Notes: generated from the sequence alone by a model not told the origin. A DNA stretch of 64,000 bases from Margaritifera margaritifera (GCA_029931535.1 JAQPZY010000911.1:372001-436000); one strand, 5' to 3'. Shown: positions 1-11,209, counted from the stretch's first letter. Made by a program: numbers and translations.

Positions 1-74
1 TTGCTATCACAAGTTGCCTACCTTACACGTCTACTGAACATCACATTCCTAACGACTTACAATTACAGTTTTTG

Positions 75-325
75 TGGGGCCCAGAGTGGCCAAGTGGTCT
101 AAGGCGCTCGCCTTTACCGATCACTGCCATCTCACCTCTGTCCGCGTGGGTTCGAGTCTTGGGTTCGGCAAATGTGGTTATGAGAGAAAGCTTGCTAGTA
201 GCTTCCCATGGGTCGGTGGTTCTTCCCATGATTTTCCCGGGTTCTTCCTCCACCAGATATACTGGCTGCCATGTATAGCCTATCATGTGCTGAAAAATGG
301 TGTTAAACCCATAAAACCATAAACC
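75..325 (+). mobile_element. tRNA-derived SINE with intact target-site duplication
   Basis: The 5' head carries an A box (TGGCCAAGTGGTCTAAGGCG) and a B box (GGTTCGAGTC) spaced as in a tRNA, and resembles a Leu/Ser-type head. The body ends in a tail reading ATGGTGTTAAACCC. The 13-bp direct repeat ATTACAGTTTTTG flanks it at 62-74 and 326-338, as expected after LINE-driven insertion. A second copy of the same family lies at 43625-43877. Short open frames across it on both strands are incidental. Confidence 0.9.
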
Positions 326-338
326 ATTACAGTTTTTG

Positions 339-939
339 CCACATTTCCTGAAGGAGATTCTGATTATTTTATTGCATTAAAAATCAATATACATAGGTCA
401 TTTTTAAATTTTTAAATGTAACCTAGATTGACATCACATAGTCTTGTAAATATGAATGCCAACACATAGGTATTACTGGCATGCACAAAAATACACCTAA
501 CATTATGATTCTGCACTGGTCTGTGACTGACACATTCTTAGCCAACTACCGGTACATGTATAACTGCTATATGAAAAACCCCACATGTACCACCTACACT
601 GACATGTGACAATAATTTAGTTCTGCACCAGTATGTCAGTGTGTCATTTTAAACAATCAGTTATCCAGTAAGTTGGAGATTTCAAGTGGAATAAATAAGT
701 TGCCAGGACTCACAAATCATGTGGTCACACCAAGTTAGGTCTCCATGTGGTCAGGCTACCTGTAGGGTGTACAGATGGTAGGGGTCACATAAAAGAAACT
801 CCTGGTTTGAAAGCAAAGTAACTCCTCCTTTCTTAAGTTGACTTTACCAATAGATTATATTCTATTAATTATAGCCAGAGTTATAATCAGTCAATCAGTG
901 AATGTCAATATGAAACTTGGAATATAAAGTTAGATCCAA
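339..939. other. AT-rich intergenic sequence, nothing recognised
   Basis: No coding frame, RNA gene or clear repeat was found on either strand. Confidence 0.5.
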
Positions 940-1425
940 GTCATTAGGGATCATATCTTCTCTAGCCAAAGGTCGTTGATCCACTGCCACATTGACCCTT
1001 GGTATATGTAGATAGCCAACACAGTGTTTTGAACAGATGCCCTCTTGTGGATGAAGAGTTCATGACCATATAAAGCAAAATCAATTCTTCAGAGAACTCT
1101 TTTTCTTGACCTGCTAGGTTTTCAAAATGGTGACTTTCATGATGTCCACATGTGTTGACTTAAAAGAAAAATGTGTATGAAAGATTTAAAATGGAGAAAT
1201 TCACATGCGGCATGTTGTTGTCTATGGAAGCTGTTATGATTATTCCCACCTATCTTCTTGATAAATGTAATGAGCAATCTGATTGGATCAGTTTCTATCA
1301 CCTGCATCCAATCAGATTGTGGATTGGCAGATACCGTTTTGGCTAGATACATAAGGGTCGATGTGGAATGGAGTAGATCAAAGACCCTTGGCTAGCAAAG
1401 ATGAGGGATTGGTGAGTCATTAAGT
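940..1425. repeat. Terminal inverted repeat element, MITE-like
   Basis: The left end reads CTAGCCAAAGGTCGTTGATC near 962. The right end, read on the opposite strand, reads CTAGCCAAGGGTCTTTGATC near 1397. The similarity continues inward through ACATTGACCCTT versus ACATCGACCCTT. Inside lies a perfect 14-bp hairpin (CAATCTGATTGGAT and its complement at about 1268-1319). No target duplication could be fixed, so the borders are approximate. Confidence 0.5.
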
Positions 1426-2014
1426 TTAGTTAGTCAGTTAATCAGTTACTTAGTTAGTGCTGCAGCTGAGTCAGTGAGTTCACTTGAAGTAGTCTTGTAG
1501 AGCTCAGTTTAGTAGAGTGATAACCATGAATGAATTCCTCACTTGTAGAAAGTATATATGAAGAGTTTTAAAAAGTTAAAAAATGTAGAGCTGGTGAAAT
1601 TCAATGGAATATATAATGTGTTGACAAAGAGAAACTATATTTTGAATTTGTCATGGACAGCATGTGGTGAACAGCTGATGTATTATTATAATTATGCAAT
1701 GTCTGTGAATAAATATGTCATGAATTAGGAAGCTGTCAACTAATTACCCAGGGCACACACACAAATTTCCTCACTCGCTGTGTAATAGTTTATTTTAAAT
1801 AAATATCCATGTAAATATATTTATATAGCTAAGAATTAATTAACAATGGGACTTAAATTTGTTGATGCATCTGCATTAAGCAGAAATATACGCTTATGGC
1901 GAGAATTACCTTTTATTATGTGAATAGATCGTACATTTCTTAGCAGATGCATACAAAACATTTTTCATTCAATATTCTGTATTCTTTATAGTTTTTTAAA
2001 ATAAAAATTACATG
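1426..2014. other. AT-rich sequence, nothing recognised
   Basis: No credible coding frame or repeat structure was found. Confidence 0.45.
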
Positions 2015-2375
2015 TACCATATATACTCGCTTACAAGTTGAATCCAACTGCAAACAACATAGACCCTGATCTGCCATCACATAATGCAAACAACATAGAC
2101 CCTGATCTGCCATCACATAATGCAAACAACACAGACCCTGATCTGCCATCACATAATGCAAACAACATAGACCCTGATCTGCCATCACATAATGCAAACA
2201 ACATAGACCCTGATCTGCCATCACATAATGCACCTGCAGCTAAGGGTCTATGTCATTTTACTGATTCCCCCTAACAAACTGCACAGACCCAGATTTGCCG
2301 GTTCATTATGCGATGGCAGATCTGGGTCTGTGCAGTCTGTAGTTGAACTAGATTTATAAGTGGCTATACACGGTA
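2015..2375. mobile_element. Double-hairpin MITE, copy 1 (arm amplified)
   Basis: The termini read TACCATATATACTCGCTTA on the left and, inverted, TACCGTGTATAGCCACTTAT on the right. The right half is a hairpin: GCACAGACCCAGATTTGCC, a loop containing CATTATGCGATG, then GGCAGATCTGGGTCTGTGC. The left half belongs to a second hairpin (AACATAGACCCTGATCTGCC...), but here its arm is repeated five times. Other copies lie at 31363, 34907, 35657, 46390, 50747, 59892 and 60959. No transposase is encoded and the superfamily is not identified. Confidence 0.75.
2051..2230. repeat. 36-bp minisatellite, 5 units, inside MITE copy 1
   Basis: Five consecutive 36-bp units run at 2051, 2087, 2123, 2159 and 2195. 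Only one difference was seen, a T to C change in unit 3. Each unit is the left hairpin arm plus loop of the MITE family. Since 36 is divisible by 3, the array gives repetitive open frames on both strands, but no codon signal suggests a protein. Confidence 0.9.
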
Positions 2376-4630
2376 TCAAGAAGATATGAGTACAGACCTG
2401 CATGTGTGCAACAGTTGTTAGCAGTCTTACATAGCCGATCTCTCTTTTCAAGGAATTTGATAATTCAGTTTATTTTATTTTCAAATGTTAAGCTGATAAT
2501 GAAATTAATAGTTTTTTATATTCTATTTTCATGATGTTGAGACTGCATGTACCACTTCCTTAGCCACGATCTTTAATTCTTACTATTCACATGGTTTAAT
2601 GTTTGTCCCAAATATATGTATTGTTAATTTAAATAGTGAACATTCATATTTAGCTGTAAGTCAGCATCCTGCAGATCAGTTTTCTGTGCCCACTCACAAC
2701 TCTCTCTCTCTCTCTCTCTCTATCTCAGGCACACATTTAATATCACCAGCAAACATGGGTTTTGTCAACTTTTTACATTTTAACAACCAAGAACTGCATT
2801 TAAAATTCTGCATTTTTTATTATAAGTAAATTGCCTATGCAGCTTGCATACTTAAAATAACTTAAACATTGTTTTCTGATGCATTATCAGATAAATTGTA
2901 AGCAACTGAAGCAGAACGTCTTTTCTTATAACACAGAAACTTCCCAAGGTATACTAATATATAATATAGGAGAAATGGTTCGGTTATGCTTTGTATTTTG
3001 TTTTGAAATATTTACTGTATCTGTATTATTAGTTGCTGGAAAATTCATCAGTGTTTTCTTCCATTTCCAGCATTCTGATACTGAACTCTGATCTCCAACA
3101 CTTTACCTGTAATCTTACATGAGATATATTAATGAGCTTTTCTAAAGAAACCAAAAAAACAAAAAACAGAAAAACCTTCCATAAATTGGATGCTGTTGGA
3201 ACAAAAAGCTTTGGCATTTTATGGAAATGGTCAGTATTAAGAGAAATTATTATCATTAAATCAGTCATACTGAGACAGTCTGTTGAGGGAGGTGGTTTAC
3301 TGGAAGGCTGGTTTAGGAAAGTTTTACTTGACATGGAGCTTGACCAATGATTTGAATTACTTACGTAACAAGAGACTCCCCTTATGTTGAGCTTAATCTA
3401 AAAGACTTTAACATGTAACTTAATCTCGGGTGTGGATGGATGGACATGGATGCCATTGCAATCACTATGTCAAGCTTTCACTAAGGCAGGCTTGACAAAA
3501 ATGTAATGAACTTAAGTTAGCCGATTAAAAATATAACTGAAGAAATTTTTATTGAGTGATTAAGATTGTGTCCTGGGCCCATTGTTTTGGTTATAAAATT
3601 GATCAATTGGGGAACAAAATTCAGGAGTAAATTTCTGAAATTGGAAATTTTGCATGTGTTGGAAATATTTTACATTATGGCTGGTGTCCATTTACATCAG
3701 GAATGGGGCCTATTTTATGTCCTGGGGGAACAGTAAAAAAATTCCTGAACTGGTATAATACTTTAAACTTGGCCAAAAAATGCAGTTATAAGTTTGTATG
3801 CTCTTCACATTTTACACTGAAAGATTCACATCTAAATTGCAATAATTTTGTTGAACACACAATGTTGAAAATTCTTGAAATTTCATTGCCTGATCACCCA
3901 AGCAGATGATTTCATACCAACCCATCTCTGATGGGTAATATTAGATTTGGAGGTTAAATGGAAAGCAACATGGTCAGAACCTCTTGATCAGACATAAGTT
4001 TTTTTGTTTGCAATAAATCAGAGGCTTTCTCTGTTAGGCACTCTAATCCATTACTTCATAAATGCATCCAAAATAGCATCAAACCTTTATATAATTTTAT
4101 TTCAATTAAGAATTACTTTCAATATCAAGTGCATTTTAGAACTCTCTGTAGGCTCTTCCAGTGCATCATGGACTTTCCAATGTTAGTTCTGGACCCTCAC
4201 TGTTCTAAGACTGTACACCCTATGGATCCTCAATAACTAGCTTTGGACCCTTAGTTTTCAGATGCTGAATCCTGTTCATGTGTAACAGATTGTAAGAAAA
4301 AAAATACCCTAATCAGCAAGAAAGATAATTACATGAACAGAAATAAAGAATTTTCATATTCAGCAAGGTGTTTTTCTTGTAAATATGAATCCCCTTGATA
4401 ACTGGAGCATATTTGGCTTGGAATAGCCAACAATATACAAATTAGTATGGAGGATTGATGCCAAGGCAATGGAGTAAAAAGCCTTGCAAAGAGATATGCC
4501 ATGACAGCTGAATCTGGCTGATCTTGACAGAATTCAAACCCAGTATCCACTGGTAGTGAGTCAAAGCAAACATCTAAGGCACCATGTGGAGGAATGAAAT
4601 ATTATTGCAACATACCACTCATTAATCTGT
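2376..4630. other. No gene recognised; (TC)n tract at 2701-2720
   Basis: AT-rich DNA with only short unsupported frames. A (TC)10 microsatellite lies at 2701-2720. I looked here for downstream TBC1D7 exons on the minus strand and found none. Confidence 0.45.
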
Positions 4631-4634
4631 ATCA

Positions 4635-4735
4635 ACAAATAAAGTTTAATCAGTGTAGTAACAAAATAAAGTTTCATCAGTGTAGTGACAAAATAAAGTT
4701 TCATCATTGTAGTGACAAAACATAATAAAGTTTGA
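4635..4735. repeat. 27-bp tandem repeat, about 3.5 units
   Basis: The unit ACAAAATAAAGTTTCATCAG followed by TGTAGTG recurs with small changes. Confidence 0.8.
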
Positions 4736-4789
4736 TCTGTCTGGATGTTGAGTCAAGATACTGAGCATGTAATAAACAAATGAGTGAAA

Positions 4790-5410
4790 ATACAAATGTC
4801 ATTGAATCATGAAAATTAGATCACAGTGACCTTGGTATAGTTCAGTTACTCTCGCTAAGACGCTTATAAATTTTCATGTGTTTATGTAAGATATGGTCCA
4901 AGACATTAAGGGTGTAACAAACCAATAGCTGACAATACATGTTACACATGCATGAAACTTAGTTCACAGTGACATAGTTTTGGCATGGATGAGTTTACTC
5001 TTGTTGAGATGCATGAACATACTGATTTTCTAGAGTGTATGTGAAATAGGGTCTAAGATATTGAGGATGTAACGAACGAATAACCAAGAAAATAAAAAGT
5101 CACTCAAGCATTAAAAATAGGTAACAGTGATCCTAGTTTTTGTATGACTGAGTTTGTCTTCTTGAAATGCATCCACATACCAATTGTTTCATAAGGGTAG
5201 GTAAAACAGGATTTATGATACTGAAGGTGTAAATGAAACAATGGCTCAAAATACCAAAGTCACTCTAGCATTAAAATTAGGTCACAACACTCTTAGTTTT
5301 GATATGGATGAATTACTTTTTATGAGATGTATCCACATATTGATTTGCATCAGTGTAGGTGAAAAAGGGTTCAAGATACTAAAGGAGCAATGAACAAATG
5401 AAGGAAAACA
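4790..5410. repeat. Diverged tandem repeat of about 157 bp, 4 units
   Basis: The landmark (G/A)(A/T)GG(G/A)(T/G)GTAA(C/A)AAACC and its variants occur near 4903, 5061, 5217 and 5375, spaced 156-158 bp. Each unit also carries versions of AGTCACTCAAGCATTAAAA and GAGATGCATCCACATA. The units are quite diverged, so the array is old. No coding function is visible. Confidence 0.7.
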
Positions 5411-6041
5411 CGACCAAGCGGGTAAAATGCTACATCCCCTCCCTACTTTGTTGGCAAGGGGATAAAAAGTGAACAAGACAATGTGATAATTCAAATGAAA
5501 TAAAAAGATGGTAATAAATATAACCAACAAAATTTACTATAATAAGATTTTATTTATATTTTCCCTAGATGTAATGATTTCATACTTGCTAATGGATTCT
5601 CTTTTTTCTCACCTGGTCAAGTAATTTTCCAATCAGGACTCCCAATTTCTGAAGAATGAGGGTTCTGGATTCTCCATGTCAATAGCCTACAGAGAGGTCT
5701 GGATTTATATCAACTAGACCCTAGCTGTTATAAGTGTTTTCACTGACACCTGTGCATAGCTTTTTTTAAAGAATTAATTTCCATTTCATTTAAATGCTCT
5801 GTATTCTCTCCTCATAAAGAATACGAAACACCAATAATGCTTGTTGCTGGTCTTCAGGATTTCTATAAATGGAAATAAATACATCAGATGATGTCTTAGT
5901 AGGATAAATGGAAATATTCCAACCTGTTTAATTCCATCTCACACTTTGCCTTCAGCTCAAATAAAAAAGAAAAAAATTAAACTGGCTGGAAATTCCCATC
6001 AACCCCGATAAACACTATGTAACTAAAAATATGCCACTTAC
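5411..6041. other. Probable TBC1D7 intron, nothing recognised
   Basis: This stretch follows a splice donor on the minus strand, so it should be intronic if the gene is intact. No exon, RNA or repeat was recognised. Confidence 0.5.
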
Positions 6042-6226
6042 CATTCCCTGTTCTTCAAATGGCAACATGCCTTCTTCAATTAGGTACATCCGCAGGAAGA
6101 CCTCGGGCAGAGGGGTGTCATCACTAATTCTACGCAGCACTTGAAGGGCATGAAACAGGTCCTGATACTGCATAGTTCTCTGCCGAATCATAAAATCATG
6201 ACTGTCTTGATTGGCAGACAAAATGC
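6042..6226 (-). CDS. TBC1D7: TBC1D7 orthologue, second coding exon (residues 63-124)
   Basis: On the minus strand this exon starts after the acceptor TGTATTGCAG and ends at the donor ATG|GTAAGTGG. It is 185 nt long. One base from the preceding exon completes its first codon, giving residues 63-124 and ending in phase 0. The product includes QYQDLFHALQVLRRISDDTP and EVFLRMYLIEEGMLP, which match the same region of vertebrate TBC1D7. TBC1D7 is the third subunit of the TSC complex with TSC1 and TSC2, which acts as a GAP on Rheb and restrains TORC1. The usual TBC arginine-finger motif (IxxDxxR) is not recognisable in this segment. The remaining exons, about residues 125-290 judging from the family, were not found down to position 1 and probably lie left of the window. 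Confidence 0.92.
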
Positions 6227-6261
6227 CTGCAATACATACAACTTATTTGAAGACAGTAGTG

Positions 6262-6357
6262 CCAATTGCAGGGAGATGTCTGTTTATAAGCATATTTATA
6301 CCACATAAATCGCAGGGAGACATCTGTTTATAGGCATATTTATACCACATAAATCAC
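6262..6357. repeat. Tandem duplication of about 47 bp
   Basis: Two adjacent copies of GCAGGGAGAYRTCTGTTTAT...TTTATACCACATAAAT differ at only a few positions, so the duplication looks recent. Confidence 0.8.
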
Positions 6358-6385
6358 ATTATTCTGAGCAAGACAAATATGAGTA

Positions 6386-6473
6386 CAGTGAAACCCCGCA
6401 ATAACGTGATAATTGGGGTCCATAAAATTCAATCACAGAAAAAGCGGGGTCGCGTTATTGCAGGGTTTTACTG
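6386..6473. mobile_element. 88-bp pogo/Tigger-like MITE
   Basis: The left terminus is CAGTGAAACCCCGCAATAAC and the right, inverted, is CAGTAAAACCCTGCAATAAC. TA dinucleotides flank it at 6384-6385 and 6474-6475. CAG ends, the TIR style and the TA duplication fit a non-autonomous pogo/Tigger element. Confidence 0.85.
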
Positions 6474-6554
6474 TATTTTACTTTATTCAGAGAACAACGT
6501 ATACACGTCTAATGTATAGCATGAATAGGGTATCAACACCATTTACTATCTGAT

Positions 6555-6790
6555 ATCGAGCCGTCTTTGCTTTCCCACATGACAACCCTTTCACTGAGCC
6601 ACGAGTTTGATACTTGTTCAGTGCCAAGTAACAGAGAGTGGTTATTTGAACTCCCTGTGATCTTGCCGCACAATTGACATGTGTTCAGTTGCATCCTTTA
6701 ATAGATTTCACAGACTTAATGATCAAAGTGTTACTTACAGAGCCCAAGCTCAGTCTCTACATAAGCACCCACATATGACAATCTTTGATC
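6555..6790. repeat. Duplicated block, copy 1
   Basis: About 230 bp from GTCTTTGCTTTCCCACATGA to CACCCACATATGACA recurs at 7805-8025 in the same orientation with minor changes. Shared sequence includes CTCCCTGTGATCTTGCCGCA. No coding function was recognised. Confidence 0.85.
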
Positions 6791-7804
6791 AACCACCGCA
6801 TTGTCTGGTGCTTGGTTGTGTATGCAGTTAAAGAAGAAACATAAGTCGGCTATTGTTTGTGCAATGATTGTATACAGAATGAATTGAAGACAAACACAAG
6901 AAGACTTACTGGCTTTACTCATGGATCAGTAATAAGTAACATTTCCGATAATGTTTATTTTGGCATTACACTTCAAGAAATTGGTGAAATTGTTTAATTT
7001 CAGAAGCCACGCCATGATTGAATTCATACGTGATCTCTTCCCCAAAATGATAATAAACTTTTTATACACTATTTCTCGTACTTAAAAAAAAATTATTTTT
7101 TCCGTGTACGAGAAAAATACATGTACGCTTATAAGTAGACGTTTTTTACTTAGAATTTGACTCATACAGAGTAGGGGTCGTGTTATAAGCGCGACATTAA
7201 AAAAATCAAAAAATCTTGGGGTAATGTTGGAAACTCTAGATGTTTGCAGTACATAAAAATACTGTCAATTCATATATTTTTACGTTTTCATGCCACTATT
7301 CCTATGCAGTAATGCATATATGGTATGCACTGTGTTTATCCGTTTCATGACGGTATTCATTACACAATACATGTATCTACAGTTATTTGGATTTTATTAA
7401 TTTGAAAATATTACCGGTAAATTAAATACTATGAAGTGTCCGTCAATGTTTGCTGTGGGTGTTTACTAGTAAGTATATTGCCTCCATTTTCGTGCAAGTC
7501 CGAACAACCTGTATTTGTATTAATATTTGTGTTTTGCTCTATAAAGACTGTGCTTGATGCAATACAAGTTTTGATTTAATTTGTATTTTCCTTTTCCACA
7601 AGTCAGATTTAATTCCCAAGTGATATTTCCCAAGTTATCTGCCAGTGCACGAGGGCTGATAAGCCTTTGGCTTGTAAAGGAACTCACTTTGTTTTCAAGT
7701 TGACAATCCTTTTGATCGAGCCGCCAATCTTTACTTGTTCAGACCAAGTAGAGTTCTACAACTTCCTGTGCATATTCTTTGACCTTAATCCCTTTGCTTG
7801 TAAA

Positions 7805-8025
7805 CACACCACACTCTTTGTTTTCCCACGTGACAACCCTTTGATCAAGCCGCGAGTTCAGTGCCAAGTAACAGAGGTGGCTATTTGAACTCCCTGTGAT
7901 CTTGCCGCACAATTGACATGTGTTCAGTTGCAGCCTTTAATAGATTTCTGACTTTATGATCAAAGTGTTACTCACAGAGCCCAAACTAAGTCTTTGCATA
8001 AGCACCCGCATATGACAGTAAAGCC
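7805..8025. repeat. Duplicated block, copy 2
   Basis: Same orientation as 6555-6790. A weaker third trace of its beginning is visible at about 7660-7745. Confidence 0.85.
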
Positions 8026-8337
8026 GAAAATTGGAGTCGGACGAGATTTACGATGACTAGACGACGACGATTTACAATGACTAGACGACGATGTAGGATT
8101 TCAGAAGTTTATCAGACAATGAGGATTAATTATTGGACTTTGTACCAGATGACATTGGATAGTGACATTTATAGGATACCGTGAATCACAAAAAAAGTGG
8201 ACTTAACTTTCATTGTTTATTTGCACGACGTGTGGAATTAATATATTACGGGATATTGTGAATCGGATCATTCTGAACTTCTATTTTTATACCGGTATGT
8301 GACCTATAATTGAATTCTTGGATTTATCATATAAATA

Positions 8338-8460
8338 GATTCCGAGTCGGACGATGTTTACGATAACGGGATGACATTGGAGGAATTTATTACTTTATTT
8401 GGTAAGTCTGATGATGAGGATGAATTCTTGGGCTTTGAACCAGAGGACATTAGACAGTGA
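8338..8460 (+). pseudogene. Acidic open frame, possible transposase N-terminal remnant
   Basis: A 40-codon frame follows an upstream in-frame stop. It has an acidic composition (DSESDDVYDN at the start; DEDEFLGFEPEDI near the end) and then a stop. Acidic D/E-rich leaders ending in a FxGF-like motif occur at the N-terminus of some transposases, including piggyBac-like ones. A degraded second version, with TGACATTTATAGGATACC, lies just upstream at about 8090-8190. There is no ATG at a sensible position. Function is unknown and the transposase link is a guess. Confidence 0.25.
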
Positions 8461-9039
8461 CATTTATAGGATACCAATTTTATACCTGTATGTGACCTAT
8501 AATCCAATTCATGGATTTATCATATAAATGGATTAAAAATGTTAAGCTATATGGATTTCATTACACGAAGATGGACAAAATGTAAGTTGTAAATTTATTT
8601 GTACATATTCAGCTCAATAATACAATTGTATTTATTCTACATTGGTTTTTGGTTTTATTTGTCCTATCTATCTATATGTCTATCTATCTATCCAGTTTGG
8701 CTCGTTTATTTTTCCTAAGTGCAGCTCTGACTCAGTGATGACATGTCACCCCTTGCAGATGGATTTAATTTGCAAAAAAAACCTCGACTTATAGGAGGGT
8801 CATAGCTGAAACTGGCTTTTTGCAGCCATGAAAAGGGGGGGTCGACTTATAGTCGAGTAGACTTATAATCGAGTATATACGGTATTTAAAATTTCAGGAA
8901 CCACGCCACGAACGTATTATACTCGAATTTATGTGCGATCTCTTCCCCCAAATGTTCTGCATGTTAGATTTACAGCTGAGAGCTATTTATATGCAAGACA
9001 CAGACAATGTATATGCCGTACCACACTCAACTTGTCATT

Positions 9040-10090
9040 GTTTCATTTGCAGGACGTTTTTTTACCTCTTATTATGATTAGGATTCAGTCTGTAAGACAT
9101 GTCTTTGTTGAATACATCTGACAGTTTAGGTAAAACATCCTTAGGATCATTGCCATATTGTTTTATACTGCTACATATACAGACCTGCCAACCCTAACAA
9201 GACCTTCTCAGTAAGGCAGCCAATATTTTTCTATACATTAAACCAAATTTTCAATAAGGTGTAACAAAATACCATGTACTGCTATTGTCGACTTGGAAAA
9301 CATGCATCTGAAGTGTGATCTGATGCAGCAAAGGCAAACATTATGTTCAACAAAAAAGTTTGTAAAATACACGAAGGTTTTAATTACCTCCAGTACAGTT
9401 TCAGAAACTGCAATTCCAAATCCCATGGACCTCAATGGCTTCTTGCCAGATCTCTCAACTTGACATAATTATTGGGGCTCTTTTAAATTTTATCTGGTGA
9501 TGGCAATCATCTCTCCTGCCATAAGACATACTCAAATCAACACATGATGTCCAATAATATAATTGTTGCTTTTCCTACTTTTTTTCCCCCCAAGAATCGG
9601 AATGTTCTGTTTTATACTTCTGTGCTGACTGTTTGAACTTTTTAAAAGGATGATTGTCCATTACGCCTTCAACATGTATTTGTTTCTTGGACGACATTTG
9701 CATGAAAAACATGGACAGATTCAAGTGTCTGAGATACTCCTGTGAAGTTAGTCTGCTTCCCTGACCAACTCCACTGTCAATATCCAGATTTGACCACAAT
9801 AATCATATTTTCTTATTTTTTGCTATTATTCCGTAAGTTTATAGTTTAAGGGTCATTTCAGAAAGACTCAACAGTCAAATTGTAAGGGTTGGCAGGTCTG
9901 CATGTATGTACATGATGACAAAATTGATAAAGCAACCAGATGTACTGCTTGGACATGCACATTGGTTAACACCAGACATATAACATGCTTGTTCATTTAC
10001 ATGATTACCGATTTTGTAAACATTTATAGGCAACAAACTAAACTAAGCCATTGACACATGTAAACATTGCAGCCTTACTAGTAAATGATA
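9040..10090. repeat. Dispersed repeat, copy A (interrupted by a TIR element)
   Basis: The outer parts (about 9085-9179 and 9901-10085) match 42015-42175 and 43550-43920 in the same order. Shared landmarks are AAGACATG(T)(C/T)TTTGTTGAATA, GGTAAAACATCCTTAGGAT and GTAAACATTGCAGCCTTA. In copy A the sequence is split by the element at 9180-9900. Confidence 0.8.
9180..9900. mobile_element. 721-bp TIR element
   Basis: The left end is CAGACCTGCCAACCCTAACA and the right end, inverted, is CAGACCTGCCAACCCTTACA. Copy B of the host repeat at 42.1 kb reads straight through this position, which supports the borders. Two minus-strand frames (9238-9435 and 9575-9799) lie inside, but I do not recognise them. 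No clear target duplication and no superfamily call. Confidence 0.8.
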
Positions 10091-10406
10091 ATTTTTGAAT
10101 GGAATTTTAGCTTGGGTTCATGAGATTGAAAATTGGTGTGTTACAAAAATCAAATTTAGAATTCTTTACTAAATGCTGCATTAAATATCCAAATGATACA
10201 GATGTCATGGAATTTCAGTGTATAAAAATCAAACTTGTCAGGTCTTACTATGCTACACCTTTACATACAAGGTGTTATATAAAAGCTCATTTGCTCCAGT
10301 CAGAGTGGAAAGTGAGTGCTAAATGCACCTGTCTGCTCTACTGACACACATATGAAATAATAACTTTAATAAATTATAAAACTTCTTAGCATATCAAACA
10401 GTGTAC

Positions 10407-10593
10407 CTAAAATAACCTTCCAAAGGTAAATCCTGTATTGAGCTGGTATAGGATATCTCAGACAGAAAAGACGAAGTTTCTCAACATCAAGTGGGTGCTC
10501 CTTCAAAAGAATTTCAATCGACTTTTTCTCTTCCACACCATGAAAGCCAAACTTTTCATAGTAGTATGTGCGAAAATTCCTTTCATCTGACAT
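10407..10593 (-). CDS. TBC1D7: TBC1D7 orthologue, first coding exon (residues 1-62)
   Basis: The ATG at 10593 sits exactly at the splice acceptor (TTTAGTTTCAG|ATG on the minus strand), so all 5' UTR must lie in upstream exons. The exon ends at TTTTAG|GTACAC, leaving one base of codon 63. The product contains [20 protein letters not shown] and [15 protein letters not shown], which are diagnostic of the TBC1D7 N-terminus. It ends in [10 protein letters not shown], the first TBC motif (R-x4-W). Splicing to 6226 restores the reading frame (VIL-G-ILSANQDS). Together the two exons give the first 124 residues with no break. Vertebrate TBC1D7 is about 293 residues, so this is the 5' part of an apparently intact gene. 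Confidence 0.93.
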
Positions 10594-11209
10594 CTGAAAC
10601 TAAATGGAGATCAAGTGCTCTTATCTGAAATGAAATGGCATTAAAATGATCATAAATCACCAGCTAGCTTGTGTCCTCAAAGAATGTGAAATGTTTATAC
10701 ATTAGGTTTAGGTGGGGGAAAAAAAAGATGAGAATAATAAAACACACACCTTCCATAAAAACTGATATCTTACTGTAAAACCAAAGTTATAAACCACGTT
10801 AGTAAAGTTGTAATTCTGACTTAATACTTATGGTCAGGTGTTTTGTTTTTAAAGTGCTGTAGTACTTCAACTGCATCTATACAACTTCTAGCACAACTAT
10901 CACTCAGAACAGTTACATTTAGCTGAGAGTTTAATGGAGTCAGGAACGAAAGACCTCTGATACACCTGTGTCCTAGTAAATGCCACAAAGAATTTCTATA
11001 AATGGCTTCACATGGGAACTGTTGGAATAAAACTTTGGGGTGATGTCAACCTATCTATAGTCAATTCAGCATATCATCACAGCTTTGACTTGTGCACATT
11101 TTTCCTGGCTGGTAGGCTACTGTATTTGTTTCATCATGGTTGTCACGCTACTGGTAATTTGGAAGCCTCGACACAAAACAATAAATGCGGACATCTCTGA
11201 ACCAATTAA
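10594..11209. other. Probable TBC1D7 5' UTR intron, nothing else recognised
   Basis: No repeat or exon was seen. The sequence should be intronic if the candidate noncoding exon near 15.6 kb is right. Confidence 0.45.

Larger units (their letters stand above)
7060..8885. mobile_element. Composite insertion with fold-back termini, low resolution
   Basis: The segment is bracketed by direct repeats (GAAGCCACGCCATGATTGAA near 7000 and GAACCACGCCACGAACGTAT near 8890; both continue to GATCTCTTCCCC). Its right end (about 8780-8883) has repeated inverted motifs GTCGACTTATAGTCGAGTAG and ATAATCGAGTATATACGGTA. That last motif is close to the termini of the double-hairpin MITE family. It also contains the second copy of the 6.56-kb block and an acidic frame. 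The borders are estimates. Confidence 0.4.
6227..10406 (-). other. TBC1D7: TBC1D7 intron between the two visible coding exons
   Basis: A 4180-bp phase-1 intron with GT donor and AG acceptor on the minus strand. It holds a pogo-like MITE, duplicated blocks, a fold-back element and a 721-bp TIR element, all listed separately. Confidence 0.85.

Noticed and set aside
85..170. Functional tRNA gene
   Set aside because: The A and B boxes are present, but there is no clean cloverleaf. The sequence continues into a SINE body and is flanked by a 13-bp target duplication.
1940..2274. Repetitive open frames on both strands (12-residue repeats)
   Set aside because: They come from the 36-bp minisatellite inside a MITE. 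The unit length is a multiple of three, so both strands stay open by chance.
4329..4550. 73-codon minus-strand frame as a possible further TBC1D7 exon
   Set aside because: The translation shows no similarity to the TBC1D7 middle or C-terminal region and has no matching splice sites.
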